NCBI GenBank assembly: GCA_963819075.1
Contig: CAWFUP010000005.1
Location: forward strand, 124,001 to 188,000
DNA length: 64,000 bases
Direction: 5' to 3'
Origin: CAVQBJ01 sp963819075
GTDB taxonomy: Bacteria > Actinomycetota > Thermoleophilia > Solirubrobacterales > Solirubrobacteraceae
The stretch's first letter is position 1; every line of letters starts with the position of its first letter. The notes beneath the pieces were generated by a model. That model saw only the letters and a program-made list of their open reading frames with translations, ran no database searches and had not been told where the DNA came from. Shown piece after piece: positions 44,522 through 52,045 of this stretch. The position numbers were made by a program, and so were the translations under genes.

Positions 44522-46603
44522 ATGCGTCCAGCAGCGGACCGAATCCGCAATGTCGCTCTGGTCGGCCATCGCGGCGGCGGTAAGACGTCGCTTCACGAGG
44601 CGCTGCTCTTCGAGGCCGGAGTGATCAACCGCCTAGGTTCGGTCGTCGATGGTGGGACGGTGTCCGACACCGACCCCGACGAGCAGGCGCGCCAGATGTC
44701 GATCTCCGCGACGCTCAGCTCCTTCTCCTGGGAGGACCGCAAGATCAACCTCATCGACACCCCGGGCGAGCCGAGCTTCGTCGCCGACGCGCTCGGCACG
44801 TTGCGGGTCTGTGAGTCCGCTGTGTTCGTCATCAACGCCGTAATGGGTGTGGAGGTCACCACTACGCGCCTGTGGGCGCGGGCCGCCGAGCTGGACATCG
44901 CCAGGCTGCTCTTTGTCAATATGCTCGACCGCGAGCGCGCCGACTTCTTTCGCACGCTCGAGCAACTGAAGGCGTCCTTCGGCCAGCACGTCGTGGCCAC
45001 CGAGATCCCGATCGGCTCAGAGCACGAGGTCCGCGGCGTGATCGATCTCGTCGACATGAAGGCGTTCGAGTACGAGGACGCCGGCCGCGGCAACGCACGC
45101 GAGATCGCGGTGCCCGACGAGCTCGCCGACCAGGCGCAGGAGTACCGCGAGAAGCTGATGGACGAAGTCGCCGAGGTGTCCGAGCCGCTCATGGAGCGCT
45201 ATCTCGAGGGCGAGGACATCTCCCACGAGGAGATCGTCAACGCGCTCAAGGAGGGCACCAACCACGGCCACATCTTCCCCGTGGTGTGCGGCGTGGCCAC
45301 ACGCAACCTCGGCACCAACCGCCTGCTCGACGCGATCGTCGAGGACCTCCCGTCTCCGGTCAAGCACGGTGTCTTCCATGCCGGCGAGGTCGAGCTCGAG
45401 CCGCGCGAGGATCGCGAGCTGTTCGCCTATGTCTTCAAGACCCGCGCCGACCCCTTCGCCGGGCGGATCAATCTCTTCCGCGTCTACCAGGGGGTCATGA
45501 AGTCCGACACGCAGGTGCTCAATACGCGGGCGCACGTCAAGGAGCGCATCGGGCAGCTGATCGTCTCGACCGGCAAGCAGACCGAGCACACCACCGAATT
45601 CGGCCCCGGCGACATCGGCGCGGTGGCCAAGCTGCGCGAGACGCGAGCCGGCGACTGGCTCGCCGCGCGCGACGAGCCGATCGAGATGCCGAGCGTCAAG
45701 CTGCCGGCGCCGGTGATGGCGTTCTCGATCGAGCCGAAGAACAAGGGGGACGAGGACAAGGTGTTCAGCTCGCTGCGTCGCCTGCAGGAGGAGGATCCGA
45801 CGATCGACCTGCATCGCGATCCGCAGACCGGCGAGCAGATCGTGGCCGGGCTCTCGCAGGTGCACGTCGAGGTGATCGTCGACCGCCTGCACTCCCGCTT
45901 CGGCGCCGACGTGACGCTCAAGCCGCCGCGCGTGCCCTACCAGGAGACGATCCGCCGGCCCGCCAAGGCGCACGGCCGTCACAAGAAGCAGACCGGCGGG
46001 CGCGGCCAGTTCGGGGACTGTCACATCGAGATCGAGCCGCTCACCGATCCCGAGGAGCAGGCCGGGTTCGAGTTCGTCGACAAGATCAAGGGAGGCGTGA
46101 TCCCGCACCAGTTCATCCCGGCCGTCGAGAAGGGGGTCGTGGAGGCCATGCAGCACGGCGCTGCCGCCGGCTACCCGGTCAAGGGTGTTCGAGTGACGCT
46201 CACCGACGGCTCCTATCACACCGTCGACTCCTCGGAGGTGGCGTTCAAGCTCGCCGGGTCGCACGCCATGCGCGAGGCGCTCGAGGCGGCCGATCCCGTG
46301 CTGCTCGAGCCGATCATGCTCGTGAGCGTGTCGGTGCCCGAGGACCACGTCGGCGACGTCATCGGCGATCTGAACGGCCGCCGCGGCCGGCCGCAGGGCA
46401 TGGAGCCGAGCGGCGCGATGACCGAGATCAAGGCCGAGGTGCCGATGGCCGAGATGCTCAGCTACGCGCCGGACCTGCGCTCGATCACCGGTGGCCAGGG
46501 CGATTACACGATGGAGTTCCTGCGCTACGAGGAGGTGCCGGCCCATCTCGCGGCGAAGGTCGTGGCCGGGGCGGCGGACGAGCAGCACGCGGTGCGTGCG
46601 TAG
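44522..46603 (+). CDS. Elongation factor G-like protein (EF-G paralogue)
   Basis: The 693-residue translational GTPase has domains I-V of EF-G. It has non-canonical GTPase motifs: P-loop GHRGGGKTSL (usual AHIDAGKTT), DTPGEPSF, and NMLD in place of NKxD at G4. It resembles the FusA2/EF-G2 group, whose roles are poorly known, and not the translocation factor encoded beside rpsL/rpsG. A strong Shine-Dalgarno GGAAGGAG precedes the ATG. Confidence 0.9.
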   Translation: MRPAADRIRNVALVGHRGGGKTSLHEALLFEAGVINRLGSVVDGGTVSDTDPDEQARQMSISATLSSFSWEDRKINLIDTPGEPSFVADALGTLRVCESAVFVINAVMGVEVTTTRLWARAAELDIARLLFVNMLDRERADFFRTLEQLKASFGQHVVATEIPIGSEHEVRGVIDLVDMKAFEYEDAGRGNAREIAVPDELADQAQEYREKLMDEVAEVSEPLMERYLEGEDISHEEIVNALKEGTNHGHIFPVVCGVATRNLGTNRLLDAIVEDLPSPVKHGVFHAGEVELEPREDRELFAYVFKTRADPFAGRINLFRVYQGVMKSDTQVLNTRAHVKERIGQLIVSTGKQTEHTTEFGPGDIGAVAKLRETRAGDWLAARDEPIEMPSVKLPAPVMAFSIEPKNKGDEDKVFSSLRRLQEEDPTIDLHRDPQTGEQIVAGLSQVHVEVIVDRLHSRFGADVTLKPPRVPYQETIRRPAKAHGRHKKQTGGRGQFGDCHIEIEPLTDPEEQAGFEFVDKIKGGVIPHQFIPAVEKGVVEAMQHGAAAGYPVKGVRVTLTDGSYHTVDSSEVAFKLAGSHAMREALEAADPVLLEPIMLVSVSVPEDHVGDVIGDLNGRRGRPQGMEPSGAMTEIKAEVPMAEMLSYAPDLRSITGGQGDYTMEFLRYEEVPAHLAAKVVAGAADEQHAVRA

Positions 46604-46689
46604 GGCGTCGCGCCTGCAATTCGGCGCCCAGGCGCGGTGCGAGGCGCCGCGACTGCGCCCGCTCGGCGCTATCGCAGCGTGCGAACGTC

Positions 46690-46695
46690 TACCCT
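46690..46695 (+). promoter_or_regulatory. -10 element of the zinc-finger-like hypothetical gene (leaderless)
   Basis: TACCCT lies 8 bp before GTG 46704, with no Shine-Dalgarno sequence between. Confidence 0.45.
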
Positions 46696-46703
46696 GGGGG
46701 GCC

Positions 46704-47546
46704 GTGGCAACGCGATCCATCAGCACCTATCAGCCCGCGGTGGCCTGCGACGTGTGCGGGCGGAACCTGCTGCGGGGCGAGCAGCCGAACGTGTTCCTGG
46801 CCGGCGGGCAGCGGCGAATGGTCTGCGAGCTGTGCCAGTCTCGGGCCTCGCACGAGGGCTGGCTGCGCGAGGCCGACGGTCACCCGGTGATCGTCGAGGC
46901 GACGCGCGGGCGGCGCGGGCGCTCGCTCATGGGGCGGCTGCGCCAGCGCCGCTTTCCCCGCGACGAGGAGGACTACGGCGCGGACGTGCCTGGTTCCTAC
47001 GATGTCGACGCCGACGCGGCGGCTGCGTACGAGCCGGAGTTCGCGATCGCCGCCGAACCGCCTTCGGAGCCTGACGACGACGATTGGGCGCCGGGCGGCG
47101 GGCCCGCCCAGGTCGTAGCCGCCGATCCGCCCGTCGACCCGCCGCCGGCGCCGCTCGCCACCCGCCCGGCGCGCCCGGCGGCCGTCGTCGACGCGATCCG
47201 ATCGCCTCGATCGGTGCACGCGGTCCCGACCAACGCGGACTTCAAGGCGGCCCGCGCGCTGGAGGTCTTCAACGCCAGCGAGTACCCGCGCCGCATGGCC
47301 GGGGTCGCTCGCTCGCTCGGGCTGCCCGAGGTGACCGCGCGTCCTATCACGCCCGACAGCACGGTGATGACGATCGTCGTGGCGTGGGAGCTGTGCTGGT
47401 ATCGCTACGAGGTCGATCTCGGCGACGAGCGCGCGGGCGCGCGGCTCGTGGCCCAGGGGGCCGAGCTCGACGAGCTCGACGATCTCGACCGCGCGGTCAA
47501 CGCGACCGCCGACGATCGCGGCGAGCTGAGGATGCTCGCCCTGTGA
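46704..47546 (+). CDS. Hypothetical protein with N-terminal four-Cys zinc motif
   Basis: The 280-residue protein has two CxxC pairs (CDVCGRNLLRGEQ and CELCQSRAS) that should form a zinc finger. A basic segment and an acidic, Pro/Ala-rich linker (about residues 95-165) follow. A C-terminal globular domain has TNADFKAARALEVFNASEYP and TIVVAWELCWYRYEVDL. No named family is recognised. It starts a tight run of three small genes ending with RNase HI. Confidence 0.65.
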   Translation: MATRSISTYQPAVACDVCGRNLLRGEQPNVFLAGGQRRMVCELCQSRASHEGWLREADGHPVIVEATRGRRGRSLMGRLRQRRFPRDEEDYGADVPGSYDVDADAAAAYEPEFAIAAEPPSEPDDDDWAPGGGPAQVVAADPPVDPPPAPLATRPARPAAVVDAIRSPRSVHAVPTNADFKAARALEVFNASEYPRRMAGVARSLGLPEVTARPITPDSTVMTIVVAWELCWYRYEVDLGDERAGARLVAQGAELDELDDLDRAVNATADDRGELRMLAL

Positions 47547-47562
47547 GCTGGAGCCCGAACCG

Positions 47563-47787
47563 ATGATCTACTGCGTGATCCCCGAAGCGATGGCCGACGA
47601 GCTGTACGACAAGCTCGTCAAGTACTACGCCGACGACGAAAACGTCGAGGTGATCATCGATCGTCGCCAGTCGGCCCGGCGCGCGCGCCGGGGCGGCGAC
47701 GCCGAGGTGCAGCAGCGCACGGTGCGCGACCGCCGGCGGGCACGCGTCGCGGGGGACTACCCCGAGCTCGAGCTCGCCGACGATTGA
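47563..47787 (+). CDS. Small conserved-looking hypothetical protein, 74 residues
   Basis: It begins MIYCVIPEAMADELYDKLVK and includes DDENVEVIIDRRQSARRARR, a strand followed by a basic helix, then an acidic tail. No family is recognised. It lies 16 bp after the zinc-motif gene and overlaps the RNase HI start by 4 bp, so it is part of that transcript. Confidence 0.65.
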   Translation: MIYCVIPEAMADELYDKLVKYYADDENVEVIIDRRQSARRARRGGDAEVQQRTVRDRRRARVAGDYPELELADD

Positions 47788-48188
47788 AGCTCGTCGTCCA
47801 CGTCGACGGGGGCGCACGCGGGAACCCGGGGCCGGCTGCGGCCGGCGCGGTCGTGTCCACGCCCGACGGTGACGTGGTCGACGAGGCGTCCGAGCTGCTC
47901 GGGGAGGCGACGAACAACGTCGCCGAGTACCGCGGCCTGCTGCTCGGCCTCGCGCGGGCCCGTGCCCTCGGCGCCACCGAGGTCGAGGTGATCAACGACT
48001 CAGAGCTCGTGGCCAAGCAGGTCAACGGCGCCTACAAGGTCAAGCACCCGTCCATGCGGCCGCTGTACCTCGACGCGATGGCGGCGCTGCGCGAGTTCGA
48101 CGGCTGGTCGATCCGCTCGGTGCCACGCGCCGAGAACGCCCACGCCGACGCGCTCGTCAACGCGGCGCTCGACGCGGCGCGTCGCTAG
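47784..48188 (+). CDS. rnhA: Ribonuclease HI-like protein
   Basis: The 134-residue protein starts at TTG 47784, overlapping the previous stop. Catalytic residues appear in VHVDGGARGNPGP (Asp), NNVAEYRGLLLGLARA (Glu), VINDSELVAKQVNG (Asp) and AENAHADALVN (Asp). It degrades RNA in RNA-DNA hybrids. It resembles the stand-alone actinobacterial domain also fused to acid phosphatases in mycobacteria. Confidence 0.9.
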   Translation: MKLVVHVDGGARGNPGPAAAGAVVSTPDGDVVDEASELLGEATNNVAEYRGLLLGLARARALGATEVEVINDSELVAKQVNGAYKVKHPSMRPLYLDAMAALREFDGWSIRSVPRAENAHADALVNAALDAARR

Positions 48189-48216
48189 CCGCAGGCCGCC
48201 GCCGGCGCCACGGGGC

Positions 48217-49749
48217 TCAGTGCAGCGGCTGGACCGACTCGGCGATGCCGAGCATCTGCGCGTTGCTGAGGTCCTCGAGCAGCGTGTTGTTGACCCAGTA
48301 GAGGGCGCCGTGCTCACGCCAGGCGATGAGATGGATGTGGGCGCCGTCGTCGACGAAGATGTAGCGACGCGGACCGATCGTCGCCTCGCGGCTCGGGTTC
48401 GCGATGATCGGAGGGTTCGTCCAATCGCTGCCCTCGACGTCGTAGTAGCCGCCGAGCCCGTTCTGCTGGAAGACCGCGACGTAGGAGTGGTGAAGGTGGT
48501 TCTGCTGGTCGCGGATGGCGTAGGCGTGGACCTCCTCCTGCACGGCCGGCCCCGTCTGGAGGTTCGGATAGAGCATCCGGAACGGCACCGACGTGCCGGC
48601 GTTGATCGCCGCCGACATCGCGCTCGAGGACGTCGGATACAGCCCGATGGCCGCCGGCGAGATGCGCTGGTGGTGCTGGTGGCCCGGCCGGGCGGAGGTG
48701 ACGGCGGCACTATGCGGGATTGTCACCTTCTGATCGCCGTACAGGAAGTCCTGCACGGTCGCCGCGATCTGCTGCGGCGACGCGGTCACGTAGTCGACGC
48801 CGCCGATCATCGCGCTGTCGCTCGTGACCTGGAAATGCACCTGGCGCAGCGGCTTCTGCTGGGAGAACACGAGCAGCTTCGCGAGGACCTCGAGCTCGCC
48901 CGCGGAGGCGGTGAAGTTGGTGCGGATCGCGCGCCCGACGCTGCGCAGGACGCTGTCGATGTTGCCGAGGCTGATGCTCGCCTGCTCGCGGATGTCGCGG
49001 ATGAAGTCCTGCTGACGGGCGACGCGCACGAAGTCCGAGTCGGTGTGGCGATAGCGCACGTAGTCGAGCGCGTCGGTGTAGCAGAGCTTCTGATAGCCGG
49101 GCTCGAGGTTGATCGAGCTGTAGTTCGTCGCCACCGTCCCGATGTTCTCGTTGTAGTAGCGGTGGTCGACGTTCACGTACACGCAACCGAGCTGATCGAC
49201 GACGTCGATGAAGCCGCCGAAGGTGACGTCGACGATCCCGTTGAGGGGAATCCCGAGCAGGTGCTTGACGGTGAGCGCGGCGAGCGCCGCTCCGCCGTCA
49301 CTGCCATGGTCGTAACTGCCGTAGGTATAGGCGGCGTTGACCTTCTCCGGGTAGTAGGTCCGGCCCGCCTTCGGATCGTGGATGCTGACGAGCAGGTCGC
49401 GCGGGATCGACAGCACCGAGGTCTGGCCGAGGTTCGGATCGAGATGCACGAGCAGCAGGGTGTCGCTGTGCGGCGGGTCGGTGCGGTCGAAGGCATCCTT
49501 GGAGGCCGCGCGCCGGTCGGAGCCGATGAGCAGGAACGTCTCCGGCTCCCCGTCGTAGGCGGGTGTGATCGTGCCGGGCAGCGCGCCGATGTGGCTCGAG
49601 GCCGGCAGCGCCTCCTGGGCGAACGTCGTCAGCTTCTCCAGCCCGGCGGTGGCGGTGGCGGCGGCCGACAGCACGACGATCACCAGCGCCGCGAGCAGGA
49701 AGCGCTTGCCCATGCGCCAACCCAGGCGCGGCGGACGTTCGTCAGGCAT
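48217..49749 (-). CDS. LytR-CpsA-Psr (LCP) family cell-wall ligase
   Basis: LCP enzymes attach glycopolymers to peptidoglycan from lipid carriers. The 510-residue protein has an N-terminal membrane helix. Its LCP domain contains IGSDRR, SDTLLLVHLDP, VLSIPRDLLVSI and the conserved YVRYRHTDSDFVRVARQQDF. An extra domain of about 170 residues follows at the C-terminus. It is divergent from an FtsW/RodA protein. The glycosyltransferases in this window could feed its substrate, which is inference. Confidence 0.9.
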   Translation of the reverse strand: MPDERPPRLGWRMGKRFLLAALVIVVLSAAATATAGLEKLTTFAQEALPASSHIGALPGTITPAYDGEPETFLLIGSDRRAASKDAFDRTDPPHSDTLLLVHLDPNLGQTSVLSIPRDLLVSIHDPKAGRTYYPEKVNAAYTYGSYDHGSDGGAALAALTVKHLLGIPLNGIVDVTFGGFIDVVDQLGCVYVNVDHRYYNENIGTVATNYSSINLEPGYQKLCYTDALDYVRYRHTDSDFVRVARQQDFIRDIREQASISLGNIDSVLRSVGRAIRTNFTASAGELEVLAKLLVFSQQKPLRQVHFQVTSDSAMIGGVDYVTASPQQIAATVQDFLYGDQKVTIPHSAAVTSARPGHQHHQRISPAAIGLYPTSSSAMSAAINAGTSVPFRMLYPNLQTGPAVQEEVHAYAIRDQQNHLHHSYVAVFQQNGLGGYYDVEGSDWTNPPIIANPSREATIGPRRYIFVDDGAHIHLIAWREHGALYWVNNTLLEDLSNAQMLGIAESVQPLH

Positions 49750-49851
49750 GTCGGCGGTCGACGGGACGGTTCATGGCATGCACAGATGCGGGCCCGCGGT
49801 GCGCCCGTCGCCAACAGGGTAGCGGCCGGGCCGGTGGCCTCCTGCGGCGCT

Positions 49852-49868
49852 GCGCGCCCCGGGCGCGC
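49852..49868. promoter_or_regulatory. GC palindrome in the LCP/ftsW divergent region
   Basis: GCGCGCCC-C-GGGCGCGC lies between two divergent cell-wall genes, 28 bp upstream of the ftsW -10 box. It may be an operator. Chance is possible at this base composition. Confidence 0.25.
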
Positions 49869-49895
49869 GCCGCCAGTCTCGGCAGGCGGCCGTTG

Positions 49896-49901
49896 TACAG
49901 T
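49896..49901 (+). promoter_or_regulatory. -10 element of the ftsW/rodA-like gene (leaderless)
   Basis: TACAGT ends 7 bp before GTG 49909. This favours 49909 over the in-frame GTG at 49903 as the start codon. Confidence 0.45.
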
Positions 49902-49908
49902 CGTGCGC

Positions 49909-51276
49909 GTGCTGAGCGCGCGCAACCGCGAGCTGTTCGGCCTGCTGCCCTCCGCGCTGCTGGTCGTTGCCGGCTTCACGGCCATCTTCATCCAGCAGCA
50001 GAACGAGAGCACCGCCTCGGGGACGAACGTCACGCTGCATCACGCGTCGAGCGCGTCGCTCACCTACGGGGCGATCTTCCTCGGGCTCTGCGTGCTCACG
50101 CACATCGTCATCCGGCTCACGCTGCCGCACTCCGACCCCTACCTGTTCCCGCTCGCCGCCGTGCTGGCCAGCGTCGGGATCGTGATGATCTACCGCATCA
50201 ACCCCACGCTGGCCCGCCAGCAGGCGCAGTGGATGGTGCTCGGGCTCGGTCTCTTCGTGGCCACTGTGCTGTGGCTACGCCGCAACGGGCTCGGGGTGCT
50301 CGAGCGCTACCGCTACACGATCGCGCTGGCGGCGATCGTGCTGACGATCCTGCCGCGCTTCCCGGTCATCGGCCAGCAGGTCAACGGCGCCTACCTGAAC
50401 ATCCACATCGGGTCGATCGCCTTCCAGCCGGCCGAGCTCGCGAAGATCGCGATCGTCGTATTCATCGCCAGCTACCTCCGCGACAACCGGCAACTGCTCG
50501 TTACCGGCGGTCGGCGCGTGCTCGGGATCACGGTGCCCCCGATGAAGCAGTTCGGGCCGCTGCTCGTCGTCTGGGGCGCGGCGATGGCGACGCTGCTGCT
50601 CACGCGCGAGCTCGGCACCTCGATCATGTTCTACGGCGCGTTTCTGGCCCTGCTCTACGTCGCCACCGGGCGGCTCTCGTTCCCGCTCGTCGGGATCGTG
50701 CTGTTCGCGCTCGGCGCGTGGCTCGTGTCCAAGCACGTCGGGCACGTGCAGCAGCGCGTGCTCGCGTGGGAGCATCCGCTCGACCCGACGCTCTACTACC
50801 AGACGGGCGGAAGCGGGCAGCTCGCGCAGTCGCTGTTCGCGCAGGCCGACGGCGGGCTGCTCGGCACCGGACTGCACCAGTCCCTGCTCGAGCTGCCCTA
50901 TCAGCTGCCGAACGGGCGGGTCGTCTCGAGCTCGCTCATCCCGGTGCCGGAGAGCGATCTCATCTACGCCGTGCTGACCGACGAGCTCGGGCTGGTCGGC
51001 GCCGTCGCCCTGCTCGGCGTGTACCTGCTGTTCGTGTGGCGGGGGCTGAAGACGGCGATCCTCGCCCGCGACTCGTTCTCCAAGCTGCTGGCCACCGGTC
51101 TGTCGTTCATCATCGCCCTGCAGGTGTTCGTGATCGTCGGCGGCGTCACCGACGTCATCCCGCTCACCGGCGTGACCCTGCCGCTCGTCGCGTACGGCGG
51201 CTCGTCGGTGGTCATGAACTTCGTGTTGCTGGCGCTGCTGCTGACCGTGTCGGAGAAGGCGCGGCGGCCGGGGTAG
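49909..51276 (+). CDS. FtsW/RodA/SpoVE family peptidoglycan polymerase
   Basis: SEDS proteins polymerise peptidoglycan from lipid II. The 455-residue protein has about ten or eleven helices and the family motifs QPAELAKIAIVVFIA, VPESDLIYAVLTDELGLVG and GVTLPLVAYGGSSVVMNF. Whether it serves division or elongation cannot be told; no class B PBP gene adjoins it. It is divergent from the LCP gene, and the DUF3052 gene follows 9 bp later. Confidence 0.93.
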   Translation: MLSARNRELFGLLPSALLVVAGFTAIFIQQQNESTASGTNVTLHHASSASLTYGAIFLGLCVLTHIVIRLTLPHSDPYLFPLAAVLASVGIVMIYRINPTLARQQAQWMVLGLGLFVATVLWLRRNGLGVLERYRYTIALAAIVLTILPRFPVIGQQVNGAYLNIHIGSIAFQPAELAKIAIVVFIASYLRDNRQLLVTGGRRVLGITVPPMKQFGPLLVVWGAAMATLLLTRELGTSIMFYGAFLALLYVATGRLSFPLVGIVLFALGAWLVSKHVGHVQQRVLAWEHPLDPTLYYQTGGSGQLAQSLFAQADGGLLGTGLHQSLLELPYQLPNGRVVSSSLIPVPESDLIYAVLTDELGLVGAVALLGVYLLFVWRGLKTAILARDSFSKLLATGLSFIIALQVFVIVGGVTDVIPLTGVTLPLVAYGGSSVVMNFVLLALLLTVSEKARRPG

Positions 51277-51285
51277 CCGCTCGAG

Positions 51286-51729
51286 ATGCGCGGCCAACCG
51301 AGCGGCTACTCCGGCACACCCCTCGCCCGCAAGCTCGGGATCGCCGCTGGGATGACGGTCGCGCTGATCGACGCCCCGCCGGACTTCCCGGCCACGCTCG
51401 AGCTGCCCGAGGGCGTCACCTTGCGCCCCAGCCTGCGCGGCCCGGCGGAGGTGATCGTCTGCTTCGCGACGCGTCGCGCCGAGCTTTGCCGCCGCCTGCC
51501 GGCGCTGCAGCGCGCGCTGCCGCCGGATGGGGGGCTGTGGATCGCCTGGCCGAAGCGCAGCTCGGGCGTGCCGACCGACGTGACGGAGAACGTGCTGCGC
51601 GAGCTGATCCTCTCCACCGGCCTCGTCGACAACAAGGTCTGCGCGATCGACGAGACCTGGTCGGCGCTGCGCTTCGTCGTGCGGCTCGCCGACCGCCCTG
51701 CGCGAACGGCATCGGGCACGAGCCGCTAA
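51286..51729 (+). CDS. DUF3052 family protein
   Basis: The 147-residue protein starts YSGTPLARKLGIAAGMTVAL after a short lead and contains LWIAWPKRSSGVPTDVTENV and GLVDNKVCAIDETWSALRFV, which are diagnostic of DUF3052. The function is unknown. It is probably co-transcribed with the upstream SEDS gene. Confidence 0.85.
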   Translation: MRGQPSGYSGTPLARKLGIAAGMTVALIDAPPDFPATLELPEGVTLRPSLRGPAEVIVCFATRRAELCRRLPALQRALPPDGGLWIAWPKRSSGVPTDVTENVLRELILSTGLVDNKVCAIDETWSALRFVVRLADRPARTASGTSR

Positions 51730-51751
51730 GGGTCACCGCGCCGGTCAAGGG

Positions 51752-51780
51752 TTGACCTCCCGCACGACGAGTCGGATGAT
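51752..51780 (+). promoter_or_regulatory. Strong promoter of the 60-residue peptide gene
   Basis: TTGACC (51752-51757) and GATGAT (51775-51780) have an ideal 17-bp spacer. It is the most consensus-like two-box promoter I found in the window. Confidence 0.55.
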
Positions 51781-51820
51781 CGTGACGGTCGATCCAACCA
51801 GCGACGAAAAGGGGACCGTG

Positions 51821-52003
51821 ATGACCGATCTTCGCGAGGAGCCCAGCACCCCGCCCGAGGCCGAGCTCGCCATGGAGGCCGAGGACCTCGATGTTCCACA
51901 GGCCGACGCCGAAGCGGTCGACGGCGGCTGCGCGAGCGGTCAGCACATCGGGTCGGCGACCGGCGGCGCCGGCGCCGGCAAGGTCAGCTTCGACGAGTTC
52001 TGA
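51821..52003 (+). CDS. 60-residue peptide with acidic leader and GG-C junction (possible RiPP-like or secreted peptide)
   Basis: The ATG at 51821 is preceded by AAAAGGGG with good spacing. Residues 1-36 form an acidic, Cys-free leader ending EDLDVPQADAEAVDGG. Residues 37-60 start with the only Cys, continue with a Gly/Ser/Ala/His stretch and end GAGKVSFDEF. The end of the first part resembles double-glycine leader peptides. The C-terminal GAGKVSF resembles a loop found in Hcp-like tube proteins, but the rest of Hcp is absent. Its own promoter and terminator make a complete unit. No peptide-modifying enzyme or exporter lies in the window, so the function is open. Confidence 0.6.
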   Translation: MTDLREEPSTPPEAELAMEAEDLDVPQADAEAVDGGCASGQHIGSATGGAGAGKVSFDEF

Positions 52004-52011
52004 CCCGGCGT

Positions 52012-52045
52012 GGCGGCGGCGAGGCACGGCGGCCTCACCGCCGCC
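52012..52045. terminator. Bidirectional terminator between the peptide gene and dnaE2
   Basis: GGCGGCGGCGAGGC pairs with GCCTCACCGCCGCC in a 14-bp stem with one mismatch and a 6-nt loop. It starts 9 bp after the peptide stop and overlaps the dnaE2 3' end. Confidence 0.6.

Noticed and set aside
48220..49800. Very long N-terminal extension of the ftsW-like frame across the LCP gene
   Set aside because: It is antisense to an intact LCP domain; the membrane protein family begins near 49909, just after a -10 box.
51955..52003. Truncated Hcp (type VI tube) gene
   Set aside because: Only GAGKVSF resembles an Hcp loop; the flanking DNA holds no more Hcp-like sequence and the unit has its own promoter, ribosome site and terminator.
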